Origin: Sepioteuthis lessoniana
Lineage: Eukaryota; Mollusca; Cephalopoda; Myopsida; Loliginidae
Length of the DNA stretch: 64,000 nucleotides
Reading direction: 5' to 3'
Assembly (NCBI GenBank): GCA_963585895.1
Contig: OY757915.1
Location: 94,252,836-94,316,835 of the forward strand
Under the pieces are notes generated by a model, which saw nothing but the letters and a program-made list of their open reading frames with translations, had not been told where the DNA came from and ran no database searches. The position numbers were made by a program, and so were the translations under genes. Positions 10,660 to 20,779 of this stretch are shown piece by piece (position 1 is the stretch's first letter; every line of letters begins with the position of its first letter).

Positions 10660-11915
10660 ATCTCTTGAATCCGAGATCACGTTTTTCACTCCATGATCAC
10701 ATCTTCAGTCTGCGATCACATCTTCAATCAGGGAACACGTCTTCTACACTACGATCACGTCTTTCACTCTGCAATCACATCTTTCACTCCACAATCAAGT
10801 TTTCACTCCACAAACACATCTTCACTCCGCGATCTCACCTACACTCCAAGATTAAATCTTCACTCCGTGATCAGGTCTTCACTTCATAATCACGTTTTTC
10901 ACACTGTGATCACGTCTTTCATTCTGCGATCATGTCTTTTACTCTGCAATCAGATTTTTAACTCCTAAATCACATCTTTCTCTCCACAATCACATCTTCA
11001 CACCGAAATGACGTCTTTCACTCCGTAATCACATTTTTCAATCCGTGATCACTTCTTTCACTCCACGATCATATCTTTCATTCCACGATCACGTCTTTCA
11101 CTCCATGATCAGGTCTTTCACTCCAGGATCACATCATTACTCTGTAATCATGTCTTTCACTTCACAATCGCATCTTTTACTCCAGGATCACATCTTCTCT
11201 CCGTGATCACGTCTTTCACTCAACAATCACATCTTCACTCCGTGATCACGTCTTGCACTCAACAATCACATCTTCACTCTGTAATCAGGTCTTTCACTGG
11301 GCGATAACGTCTTTCACTCCGTGATCATTTCTTTCACTCCGCTATCACGTCTTTTATTCTGCGATCATGTCTTTCACTCCACGATAACGTCTTTCACCCT
11401 GTGATCACATCTTTCACTCCGTAATCACGTCTTTCACTGCACGATCACGTCTTTCACTCTGCGATCACGTATTTTATTTAGCGATCACCTCTTTCATTCC
11501 ATAATAACATCTTTCACCGTGACACGTCTTTCACTCTGTAATCACGTCTCTCCCCCCCGCGATCACGTTTTTCATTCCACGATCACATTTTTCATACCTA
11601 GATCACGTCTTTCCCTCCACGATAACATCTTTTACTCCGTGATCACGTCTTTCACTCCACGATCACATCTTCATTCCGTGATCACATCTTTGCGATCCCG
11701 TTTTTCACTCCGTGATCACGCCTTTCACTCCACGATCACCTCTTCTCCACGATCCCATTTTTCACTCCGCGATCGTATCTTAACTCTGCGATCATGACTT
11801 TCTCTCTACGATCACTTCTTCACTCCGGGATCACGTCTTTCACACCACGATCACGTCTTTCCCTCCACGATCATGTCTCTCCTTTTGCAATCACGTCTTT
11901 CACTCCGCTTCGTTT
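10660..11915. repeat. Degenerate 20-bp minisatellite
   Basis: About 60 copies of a unit close to cactccacgatcacgtcttt, with frequent base changes (bases before gatcac vary most) and a few length changes. The core gatcacgtctttcactcc recurs throughout. The reading frames of serine/histidine/arginine-rich protein here result from the 20-bp period cycling through three frames, and are not evidence of a gene. Confidence 0.95.
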
Positions 11916-12271
11916 CCGATTAGTGTCGCTTTTAGATATGCTCATACAATGATATTCCCAGTATATATATTTCGATAGCTCTCAGTGTCGTAACCAATTT
12001 GTTGTTCTTCCTTTTTCGTGGTAGCCCACGTTTCATTTGTGTTTATCAGAGGCAAAACGCTGCTCTTGAAGAGATTGGCACATAGCTTCTGGTCTAATTT
12101 TGCTTTGAACACATCTTTTATCGTAGTAAATGCCTTCCACTCTGATCTTATTTTAAGATTTAAAACTATACAAATCAATAACGAGGCTACCCTTCATTAC
12201 TTTATGAATATATTTTGATTCCTTGAGGTGATGAAGGGTTGATACAGAAAAAACAATGATATTGAAACAGT

Positions 12272-12700
12272 TGTTCGGTTGGTTGTTTGGGTTTTATGGC
12301 ATATCAACCTTTGTAAGTTATTTAATGCCAAATCCATTTTTATACAAATCATCAGTTCCATTTCAAACAATTCAGTTTCATTGTCAAAAACCTTTCTTTC
12401 AAGCTATCCAGTTTAGTCAAACAAATCTAATTCAAACAATCCAGTCTAGCACAAGTACGCAATTTAGTTCTATTTAACCCATAGATAGGGCGCTATCAGC
12501 TGCTACCACTCTGGGCCAGAGTGGACCCGGAAGTGATGGCAATGAAGGGGTATTCCACATTACCCAAAGCTCCAGCATTACTGGAACCTCACCATTAGAT
12601 TGTTTAGTATCAATTTCAGGACACTCGTTGGAGGGGTCTTACCTCTCTGCAGAGAATCAGTCGGTGTATTCTACATCCCCCACCGCCGACTGGGCAAACA
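12272..12700 (-). mobile_element. REP-C copy
   Basis: The tail ttgggttttatggcatatca is at the left, about two subrepeats follow (aaacaattcagtttcattg type), then the conserved block and the head ccgccgactgggcaaac at the right. The copy is close to the minimal full length. Confidence 0.85.
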
Positions 12701-13349
12701 TTGAAACAGTATTCATGAGATTGATTTTAGAAGTATATAAATTATTTCGAGTACGCACTAATTCAAGTTAGGAAATAAAATAGTTGTTTTTTTAATTAAA
12801 TATAAACAAACGAATTGTTTCGATGTAACAGGAAAATTTACATTTCTGTTTACGCATTTATTAAATTTTTTTTTGTTTGTTTTTATTTTTTGCTTATGAA
12901 CAGATATCGAGAATTAAAAGTGAAAACATCTTATTGTGTGTAAACTGGGGTCACTGGAATGACCACCTGCTGACTAAAAGTATCTTTGAAGATTTTGAAC
13001 AAACAAGTTAAATTGTAAAATATTTCAATTTAAGAATTATTGATGAATTAAAAGAAATAACTTTCTGACCTCAATAAGGGACAATAGCGAATCAGTGCTT
13101 ATGAGGAAATGGCCTTTTCACCCTAGCTATCATGTGATAAGAGAATCAAACTGAAATAAACTATAAATTATTCCTGCTCAAATTGTCATAGACATTTAGG
13201 AAATGGCCTTTTGGCGCCAACAGGGATTTGTATGATAGGCAGTATCAAAACAGATGGCGAAATTTAGCATCTATAATCATTTGATTTAGTTCACATGGAA
13301 GTCGAGGAAAAGTGTTGAATAGCCGTGATACAACTATACGTATACATTT
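12701..13349. other. AT-rich spacer
   Basis: No recognised gene or repeat. The short duplicated phrase aggaaatggcctttt occurs at about 13103 and 13198. Confidence 0.5.
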
Positions 13350-13985
13350 ATATGCGGAAACATAATCAACAATAATGATGAACGAACACACTTCTTTAGA
13401 AAAATATACCTCACACACTTTATTCTCGAAAGGGTTGCGAAATGGTTGCGAAAGGGTTATTTGTGAGAGGTACTATTTACCAACCCCTCCGCTCGGGCAG
13501 GATATGACACAAGGTCAATTTTTAAGCGGAGTTTAACAGGTTTTGAATTCAGAGTTTTCCTTCTCCTAGACTAGTTGCCTCACCAAGGCTGAAGAACCTA
13601 GTCCGTCCTACTATTTACCCATAGCTGGAGGGAGAATAAGGGGGTTCATACCTTTCCCAAGGGTATTTGCCCGAAAGTGAACATAATAGCGCGACTGGAG
13701 TACGAACTCGCGTACTACGATTCCGCAGTTCAGCGCTTTAACCATTACACCACGAGGTTATTTGTGAGAGGTGAGTTGGAGACGGGAACAGACTGCAACA
13801 TATTGACCCCAAGTTCCTCTGTATTATAGCAGCACCTCTTCCTCATTCTGCTGGGCTGCTCAACCGGGATCCTGAGGGCTCAAGTCCTCTGTCTGGAGCT
13901 CGTTCTCACTGCCTCGAACTGTAACTCGAACTCCAACTAACTGACTCCAACTAACTCAAACTGTCTGTAGCACCAGGTTATATAA
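13350..13985 (-). mobile_element. Family E, LTR-like fragment split by a SINE
   Basis: Read on the minus strand it starts near ctggtgctacagacagtttg, runs through a GC-richer block, and after the SINE insertion continues to tttcgagaataaagtgtgtg, where aataaa could be a polyadenylation signal. The same order of features is seen on the minus strand at 22790-23225 (tttcgagagaaataaag). Likely an old LTR; no internal coding region was found. Confidence 0.4.
13472..13755 (-). mobile_element. SINE-A head / SINE-B tail chimaera
   Basis: The head on the minus strand is SINE-A (cgtggtgtaatggttaaagc, then gagttcgtactcc), the body is the shared core, and the 3' half is SINE-B (agtctaggagaaggaaaact to gcggaggggttggta). 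The direct repeat ggttatttgtgagaggt (17 bp) flanks it at 13455-13471 and 13756-13772, so it moved as one unit. Both Pol III boxes are kept. Confidence 0.9.
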
Positions 13986-14950
13986 TTGTTTGACATTTAC
14001 CTGCTTCTTGTGGGCGTCGCAATTGCACCGAATTCAAACCGTCCTCAGGTCAAGGGGATACCATGATATCTTCGACCGGATGCACCTGTTATTTACACAG
14101 GTGTATCTCTTAATTGACAGCTCGGTCGAGGGCCAATATGTCACAAAAGCTGCTGAAAAGAAACATTGTTAAAAATTATATGTTATGATTGCCGAAGTTT
14201 GATTTCAATCCTCTAAATGATAATGTGTTACCATCTTTAAACCTTATGAGCCTATTTTCTTTACCAGTTTTAAATTCTACTATTCTTGATTTTTCTAACA
14301 AGTAAAACTTTCTTCTTCATATATCAAATTGTACACTGAAAAGTTCCCTTCATGAATTCGGCAAGTACTCAGCAAACACTGCAATCCACTGGAAGAAGTG
14401 ACCAGTAGATTGCCCATTAATTTCATTTGTTTAGTTTATCCCTGTGATCAATTCGGCCGTAAAAGCTACTCCAACCCAAGGACACATTAAAACTACCAAC
14501 CCGAGGAAAGAGAGAAAGCGTGTTCGTACAAAAGGGTTGTATTTGTGCCATGACCGCTATTGATTGAAAATAGATACGGCTATGACTGATTTTTGGATGT
14601 GATCTGTTTCTCACTCTCTGTGTCTTTTTATCAGCCTCACCTCACCGTAAAGTGGTTGACGTCAATCAGTTTTGACCTATTTTCTTGGTAATTATTACGA
14701 GATACAGATAGCTATCTCCATCAAAAACCTCGGCAGATGTCTCATTAAGGGGTATTTCATTCAACGTTTCCCAAACTAAAAAGGCATAGAAAGCATTGTT
14801 TTTTTACTCAGTTTAATTGTTGATTAGTTGTATCTATTATTTGAAATATGATGTACCTAATTTAAACTGTTGTCGCAAGAGTGGAAACCGTTGGTATCAA
14901 ATACGTTTGAAAGTTAAAGGTCAGTCGAAAGCTTAGCTTTCATTGGAGAA
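13986..14950. other. Unassigned spacer
   Basis: No protein family or repeat recognised. A weakly open frame at 13990-14172 has no recognisable domain. Confidence 0.45.
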
Positions 14951-14952
14951 TG

Positions 14953-14995
14953 GTTGGTTGGTTGGTTGTTTTTTATGGCATATCAATCCTTGTAC
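14953..14995 (-). mobile_element. Isolated SINE-A/REP-C tail
   Basis: A ggttggttggttggttg run followed by ttttatggcatatcaatcc is the shared 3' tail with its terminal repeats; the body is absent. Confidence 0.65.
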
Positions 14996-15098
14996 CTTGA
15001 GCTCGCTCACCATAATATCCCATTCCAGCACATTAACTTCTACGCCACGGGAACTTCGCCCAAACACTGCAACGTATCTGTCTATATTTATGAGGTGA

Positions 15099-15785
15099 GA
15101 CTTTATTTATGAGTTCAATCTCTTGTCCCGGCTTCAATTGCTGTAAAAAAAAAAGGTTAAAATTAGCTAATGCAATATACCCCTGGGGAATGGACGGTGG
15201 ATTGAGAACAGTCTATACCCGAGATTCAAATAAATGATTACATCCAGAATTTCAAGAATCTTACAGAGTACAACAAAAGGCACATGAAAAAGGCTGGAGA
15301 GTAAGGCGACCAAAACGTTGAAAGCATTAGAACCAAGATACGTAAGTATAGCTGTCTACAATGTGTACAAAATAATATTTTGATGTATTAACCCAATTTT
15401 TAAGCGAAGCAAATCTGATTTGAAGTCAGAGTTTTCCTTCTCCTTGGCTGGTTCCCAGTTTGCCTGAAGTATGCCTGTTCGGTTTGATGTAGAACTACCA
15501 AATATGAGATTCATACTTATTGGACCAAGGGAAAGACTTTAACGTTAAAGAATGATTTTCATAAGGAAAGAGGAGCTCTCATCACAAATTCTGAAGACAG
15601 AGACAACTGGAAAAAATTAACCAGGTCTACGATAGCACGAGGGATTACACAAACCACATAGATTAATTATGAACTGTGCGTGAAAAGTTTGTCTATCCTC
15701 TCTTGACAACCCAAAAATTGTTCTTTGTGAAGATGAAGTGGGGATCTGTTGCAATAAAAAAAATAAACCAGAAACTATATAGCTT
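15099..15785 (+). repeat. Repeat F, copy 2
   Basis: Nearly identical to 5674-6236 up to 15666. From 15667 to about 15780 it carries roughly 105 bp that copy 1 lacks, after which both continue into SINE-D. So either copy 1 suffered a deletion or copy 2 gained an insertion. No protein is recognised. Confidence 0.85.
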
Positions 15786-16245
15786 CCATGAGCAGCTAGC
15801 TGTCATTGGCATGATGGTTAGAGTGTTCACCAATGGCCCGGGTCGAGTCATACCAAAGACTTTAAAAAATGGTACCTTGCTTAACACTCAGCCTTATAAG
15901 GGTAACGTGGAGCAATCCAGGGAAAGGAGTAGCACCCTCCCCTACACCTCGGTGTAGTAGCTATCTGATATAGTGGAAGATCCTGACACCCCCTGAAAAT
16001 GGATTACTCAGTCTATAAAAGAGTCTACCAAGGGGAATAACCTAACCTTGATACTCCGGCATTCAAGATACGTTCGAATGTCAATATCTGATTTATTACA
16101 TTGTCCCTTTATACAATAAATCTGTTATAACTTACTCTGTGTGTTGAGTCTCATTTCATCTGATTAATTTATACTGATTATATTCCCTCCTGGGATATAT
16201 CACTATCGAAAAGAGAGCTTTCGGGTCATCCTCGACTAAGGTCGC
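15786..16245 (+). mobile_element. SINE-D copy split by a solo LTR
   Basis: The SINE-D head (tggcatgatggttagagtgt) and body run from about 15786 to 15965 and resume at 16203 with cgaaaagagagctttcgggt. The break holds the 237-bp LTR. The paralogue at 6253-6490 has the same site empty. Confidence 0.9.
15966..16202 (+). mobile_element. Solo LTR with 5-bp target duplication
   Basis: The 237-bp insertion begins TGATATA and ends TATATCA, so it has the TG..CA ends and short inverted termini of an LTR. The direct repeat ctatc flanks it at 15961-15965 and 16203-16207. A TATA-like tctataaaagag lies near 16012 and a polyadenylation-like caataaa near 16106. These suit an LTR promoter (U3), R and U5, with the internal region lost by LTR-LTR recombination. 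The superfamily cannot be told from an LTR alone. Confidence 0.85.
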
Positions 16246-16350
16246 AAACTTTTTAATCCTCACACCAGTGAAACCTGTCATTTATTTTCCTTTGCCAGAA
16301 GTTTGGAGCACCCAGTGAGAATCGAAATGATTATTAACATACAAATAAGG

Positions 16351-16760
16351 TTTAAATTGGTTGGTTGGTTTGTTGGTTGGTTTATGGCATATCAACGATT
16401 GTGTGTTATTTAATACAAAATCATGGTTATACATATGATTTTTAAGTGAATAGTTTGTCGGTAACCTTTTCAAAAAGAGTCAGAGCTCATTTGTTTGCTC
16501 TCAGTTAAATGGTTTCAAATATAGTAAATGATTAAACAGTTCTATTTGACCCATAGATGAGATCTTATCACACTGGGTCAGAGTGGACCTGGGAGTAATA
16601 GCAATGAAAGAGTACTCCACATTCTCAAAGAATCCAGGACTTGAACTTCACCATTAAATGTAGTTTAATGTCATATCCAAGATATTTGTTTATAGTGGCG
16701 GTTCTTACCTCTCTGCAAAGATGCAGTCGGCGTATTCTATAACTTCAGTTGTCTGGGCTA
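16351..16760 (-). mobile_element. REP-C copy
   Basis: A ggttggtttatggcatatca tail at the left, then a short subrepeat section, the block with gggtcagagtggacctggga, and a diverged head (cagttgtctgggcta) at the right. More diverged than the copies at 12272 and 2306. Confidence 0.75.
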
Positions 16761-16799
16761 GAATTAGATTTAAAGGAAGTTTTTTTTATTTCAAAATTT

Positions 16800-16980
16800 C
16801 TAGTCGCGTTATTACGTTTACTTTCGGGCTAATACCCACTAGAAAGGTTTGAACCCCCTTTTCCCCACCCTGCTAGAAGTTAAATAAAACCACTATTGTC
16901 CTTCAAGAAAAATGGCTTGAGGATTAGATGAACCGCGAAGGCTTATATGCCATTAAACAAAGAAACAAAACCAAACCAAG
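16800..16980 (+). mobile_element. 5'-truncated SINE-A
   Basis: Starts within the head at tctagtcgcgttattacg, keeps the body (ctttcgggctaatacc) and ends with the tail tgccattaaacaaagaaac plus aaacc repeats. The A box is missing, so it is transcriptionally dead. Confidence 0.8.
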
Positions 16981-17326
16981 TTCTAGTTCTAAAATGTAAA
17001 ATGTTAAACAAGCAGGACTAAAAACAAAAATGTTTAACCTGATAAATATCCGAGGTGACACTTAAACTTTCAAAAAACAATATTGATAAAGAATACATAA
17101 ATAGTAAATCTCATTTTTTTTGCCAGGTCTGTTTATCTTTTACCATAACAATTACTGTTCGTAAAAGCACTTCTATCGTCGTGTAATGGTTAACAAGCAA
17201 GATTTGCAGCCCCATTGTTACTCACTAGGTGTCCCATAGAGATGGCCTAGTGCCAAATCTATGTGATGCTTGTTTTCTTTGCACCTTGCTTGGTGTAATG
17301 GCTCACGACAAGATGAGAAGACCATT

Positions 17327-17410
17327 GGTAATGATTTCGCTTGGTAATAATTTTCGCTTGGTAATGGTTTCGCTTAGTAATTATTTTCGCTCGGTAATGA
17401 TTTTCGTTTG
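17327..17410. repeat. Short 16-18-bp tandem repeat, five units
   Basis: Five consecutive variants of ggtaatgatttcgctt lie side by side with small length differences. No function is apparent. Confidence 0.8.
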
Positions 17411-17429
17411 TTGAATTTAATTTACACAA

Positions 17430-17810
17430 GGTACCACAAACTTCTGGTCTTGTGTCATACTAATCGAAAATTAATAAATGACAGCAATTTCAACAATTCA
17501 ATAGTTAGTGAGCAAGGCTAGCTGACCATTGTTAGTGATTTCGATTCTAATATTGCTGCTCTCCCATATTGCTAGTCTTGCGTCAAAACTAAGCTGAGGT
17601 AATTTACTAAGCTTTTTTGCTTAGATGTAGCACAAGGCCGCATGAAGCTGAGCTTAGTAAATGACAAGTTTCAATGCGCGAGGATTAGAGCTAAACTAGC
17701 AGACTATTGTTTGTGAATTCATTTTTCACAGAGTGCACCATACTTTTGGCCTTGTGCCAAACTAATCTAAGCTTAACAAATGACAGCAGTTATCATCAAT
17801 AGCTCTTCAT
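17430..17810. repeat. Diverged tandem repeat of about 300 bp
   Basis: The phrase cttgtgtcatactaat..aaatgacagcaatt near 17450 recurs as cttgtgccaaactaat..aaatgacagcagtt near 17751, a spacing of about 300 bp. Weaker echoes lie at about 17580 and 17640. The alignment is by eye. Confidence 0.45.
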
Positions 17811-17819
17811 GAAATCTTT

Positions 17820-18630
17820 TGACTAAAAGGATTATAAAATAATCAGTTGCGATGACAGTATTGATCTCTTACCTGCGAAGATGGGTATGTCAACTGGTGT
17901 TTATGAACAAGCTTTTGAAAGCAATTTTTATATGAGAAAAAATTCACGTTTTGAGCCTGAGAAATGTATATACATAAAAAAAGGCCTTTTACAAGATGAG
18001 CCACGCCACCTACCCTCGTTTTCTACATCGGAATGTAATTACAATTACATGGCTTTGTCTCTTTTTTTCTTTTTTTCCCTGTCGGACTGAAAACAATTTT
18101 GTCGGCGATAGATTCCTTTACACCATTCCTGTTTTTACACCCACCACCAACAGTAAAGAAAAAGAAACGTTACGAGCGAAATTAAGCGAAATCGTTACGC
18201 AAACACAGACAGTAAAGACAAAACAAAAACGATATAATGAATAGCCATGCCTTGACACACATAATTCAACAATTGTACGTCTTTGATGCAGTAAACGTCA
18301 TGCCAAGAGTAATGGAGGAAAAAAAAGAAAAAAAAAACGAAGATGGCGGTATGTTCTGTAGCAGTGACTTTGACCTTTTTTTATTGCTTAATACTGAGCT
18401 ACACGTTTTCGATTGACGCGTGTGTAGTGCGTTTTTTTTTTCTAATTTTTGTATGTTTTTTCTTTCCAAATTGAATAATAAAGAATACATAAGAAATTAT
18501 GTTTCAAAATAAGAAAAAATATCACAACAGTGTTTCAAATCGAGAACATCCATCAAATATGATATCAAATTTACGATGACCTTACCATATCAACTGGCGA
18601 GGATCACATTGAGAAAGAGCATGCTGTAAT
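17820..18630. other. Unassigned spacer
   Basis: Several short frames exist (for example 17881-18090) but none shows a recognisable domain, and homopolymer runs make them unreliable. Confidence 0.45.
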
Positions 18631-18637
18631 ATATATT

Positions 18638-18920
18638 ATCATCATCATTTCGTGCTGCAAGCACGGATTTCCCCGATCCTTTCTCGCCACTCGTCTCTAT
18701 CGTCCATCACTCCCAGCAAGTCTTCCAGGCTACATCCCGTATTGGTACCGAGCTGCTGTAGATAGTTTCTAGCTGGCCGTCCAAACCTTGCTCGTCCATG
18801 TGAAGGGGTCCACAAAAATACATAGCTTATGAGTTCATCCTTGCTTCTCCAGCATTGTCCTGCATATATGGTTCGTCTAATTTGGATGGTTTTCGTGATG
18901 AGTGGTAGGTGGCCGTACAC
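18638..18920 (-). mobile_element. 5'-truncated RTE
   Basis: The minus strand reads MYGHLPLITKTIQIRRT, then HAGQCWRSKDELIS-like text, ending MDDRDEWRERIGEIRA, then a (TGA)n tail at 18638-18648. The frame is open throughout. The first 5' base lies at the same protein position (before YGHLPP) as in the 8861 copy. Confidence 0.85.
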
Positions 18921-19161
18921 ATTTCCTTAAAAAGTATAGTCATCCTTTGTCTACACACATATATCCATTTAAAAGTACTTTAGGAGATTGTATCTCTGAA
19001 AATGACAATATATATGTTGATTTAACCTGGATTACCCTATTGAGACGACTCTGATACCAGCTCAATAGTACTGCATCTAAAAATAACATCCCTCCCCCAG
19101 AACTGAGTTTCGGAAAATTGTAAACGAAAGCACAACAATATTAGAACAACAAAATTAAAAA

Positions 19162-19263
19162 CAAAAAGTACAGATACTCGAAGCTCTCCATATCAGAAAG
19201 AAACTACCTAAACTCAATAGAATCAATTTTAAATCCAGTGCTAATGTACTTAAATATCTTTAG
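19162..19263 (+). pseudogene. Penelope-like element, C-terminal end of ORF
   Basis: The frame reads KVQILEALHIRKKLPKLN, then RINFKSSANVLKYL and a stop at 19261-19263. The minus-strand copy ending at 42276 has QILEALYIRNLQPALN and SANVLKCL at the same positions before its stop. The pattern ILEAL.I....P.LN is typical of the C-terminus of the GIY-YIG endonuclease domain in Penelope-like elements, with the conserved Glu and Asn. Upstream catalytic GIY and YIG parts and the reverse transcriptase are not present, so this is a 5'-truncated remnant. Confidence 0.65.
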
Positions 19264-19399
19264 CTACTGCTGTTACTAATAGAACCAAATTCGAAAATAA
19301 GCGCTATAACAACACACCAGTATAAATAATAAATGCTCAACACTTACAATATAGTAATGCACATGCAAAGGTCACGTCACTTTTACACTATACACACCT

Positions 19400-19427
19400 C
19401 TGATGATGACCCAAGAGCGCGCAGAAA
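19400..19427 (+). ncRNA. Hammerhead-like motif of the Penelope-like element
   Basis: CTGATGATGACCC, loop, then a degenerate stem and AGAAAG, followed by tactaggg. The homologous copy on the minus strand at 42121-42150 has CTGATGATGGCCC..GGGC. It lies 137 bp after the ORF stop; in the other copy the distance is about 126 bp. Stem II here is damaged, so catalysis is unlikely. Confidence 0.5.
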
Positions 19428-19587
19428 GTACTAGGGAATCAATTAATTATGAGTGGTTTATTAACCAATTCTCACCGGATATCATAAAATCGATGCGGTG
19501 ACCGGAATAGATAAATACAAAAATGTGTAGACAAAGGATGTCTATACTGCTTAATAAAATAGTTATTAAAGAAGAAATGCTGCCCAA

Positions 19588-19594
<7 letters not shown>
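19403..19594 (+). pseudogene. Penelope-like 5' frame starting in the ribozyme core
   Basis: Starting from the ATGATG of the hammerhead core, one frame reads MMTQERAESTRES, then NQFSPDIIKSM, two stops, and MSILLNKIVIKEEMLPKYT, ending at the CA repeat. The 41956-42147 copy gives MMAQSRAKSTRD, NQFPPNTIKV and MSIMFNEICINEEMLPKYT in the same register, open throughout. The matching length of 64 codons and the conserved residues suggest a real coding start region of the element. The role of this N-terminal segment is unknown. Confidence 0.55.

Positions 19595-19672
<78 letters not shown>
19591..19672. repeat. Compound (CA)n(TA)n microsatellite
   Basis: About 25 CA units run directly into about 15 TA units. 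On its left it joins the PLE frame at the codons for LPKYT; on its right lies the 3' side of a minus-strand hammerhead-bearing element. Reading frames of repeated TH or IY are artefacts. Confidence 0.95.
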
Positions 19673-19675
<3 letters not shown>

Positions 19676-19763
19676 GGAAGTAAATTATGGAAAAGAATTC
19701 GACAATGTAGAGAAAATTTTAAAAACAAGGTAATCCAAAATCAAGAATTAAATTTGAAAGAAA
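19673..19763 (-). mobile_element. 3' flank of a minus-strand hammerhead-bearing element
   Basis: About 90 bp between the cleavage triplet of the motif at 19764-19806 and the TA repeat. It corresponds in position to the short segments that lie between ribozyme and microsatellite in the other elements, but its sequence is not clearly related to them. Confidence 0.4.
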
Positions 19764-19806
19764 GTCGACGTTATAATGTTTCGGTTTCTATAAACCATCA
19801 TCAAGA
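19764..19806 (-). ncRNA. Hammerhead ribozyme, nearly complete
   Basis: On the minus strand: TTGATGA (canonical CTGATGA, one change), stem II GGTTT/AAACC closing the loop ATAG, CGAAAC, then ATTATAAC and GTC. Stem III would be the four bases before and after AT, with one mismatch, as in minimal type I hammerheads of retroelements. This is the closest to a full motif in the window along with 25766-25800. The predicted cut is after GTC at 19767. Confidence 0.6.
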
Positions 19807-19989
19807 CTTAGAAAAGATGACATCGAGTGTCTTTAGATCAATGATGAACGTTTAATGAAATACAAAAACAAGGGAGAACATTATAGATACAGAGAAACGA
19901 GAACATGCCGTTTAATCAAGAAATCAGCGTTCATATTTCCAAAAAAATATCAAGTGACAGTGTAAGGCAATGATGTAAAACGAATTGAA

Positions 19990-20100
19990 CCATCAATAGA
20001 TGTAAAGGATCAAAAAGAGGAGGAAGAGGAAGAAAAGAAAAGAAGAAGAAAAAGAAGAAGAAAAGCGGGAAGAGAGAGAAGAAAAAAGGAAAAAGAGTAG
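19990..20100 (+). repeat. Purine-rich (GAA/AAG) tract
   Basis: About 110 bp of almost pure purine on the plus strand, with imperfect gaagaa and aagaag repeats. Low complexity; no gene. Confidence 0.8.
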
Positions 20101-20326
20101 CCCAAATAAAATGCCTTAGAATCTTTTAAATGTAGAAGTTTTAACTTACGTGGAAATTTATGTGTCTGAGCAGCCCCTTTTTAGGAAGAGCACTGCGTTC
20201 CCAGTTTCATGAAAAGGTGTTTGAAAAGACCGTCATATCAACGCTGGTGAAGTTCCCTGCGGCTAACGATGGTTCATCATAGTAGGAACAACAAAATGTT
20301 AAATATTTTTTCTAAGATAGATTCAA

Positions 20327-20753
20327 TTTGGTTTAGTTTGGTTTGGTTTGGTTTTATGGCATATCATCTATTGTAGATTATTTGATGCCAAACACTTTTT
20401 TATGCATATAAACAGTTCTATTTCAAACAATTCAGTTGAGCATGAGTACACAGTTTAGTTCTATTTGATCCATAGAGGGTACCCTGTCAGGTGCGACTAC
20501 TCCGGGCCAGAGTGGACGTGGGAGCAATGGTAATGAAGACGTACTCTGCATTCCCCAAAGCTACAGCACTATTGAAGCCTCTCCATCAGACTGTTTAGTG
20601 TCATAGCCAGGACACTCGTTGGGGGAGTCTTAACCCTCTGCAAAGATGCAGTTGGTGTATTCTGCAGCCCCAGCCGACTGGGCCACCAGGACAATCGTTG
20701 GGGGAGTCTTACCCTTCTGCAGAGAAGCAGTCGGTGTATTCCACAACCCAAAA
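20327..20753 (-). mobile_element. REP-C copy with duplicated 5' end
   Basis: Tail with ggtttggtttggttttatgg at the left; the last part, ccaggacactcgttggggg to cagccgactgg, is present twice in tandem (starts at about 20607 and 20686, a period of 79 bp), joined by gccaccagga. The same kind of duplication recurs at 56260-56507. Confidence 0.85.
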
Positions 20754-20779
20754 GATAGACTCAAGCTTAATATTTACTG

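Noticed and set aside
10617-11797. Histidine/serine/arginine-rich frames
   Set aside because: They arise from the 20-bp minisatellite cycling through three frames.
16351-16473. Minus-strand frame with repeated KPTNKPTNQ
   Set aside because: It is the antisense reading of the REP-C terminal ggttggttt repeats.
17881-18244. Two overlapping short plus-strand frames
   Set aside because: No recognisable domain, homopolymer-rich, and no splice or promoter context; not supportable as a gene.
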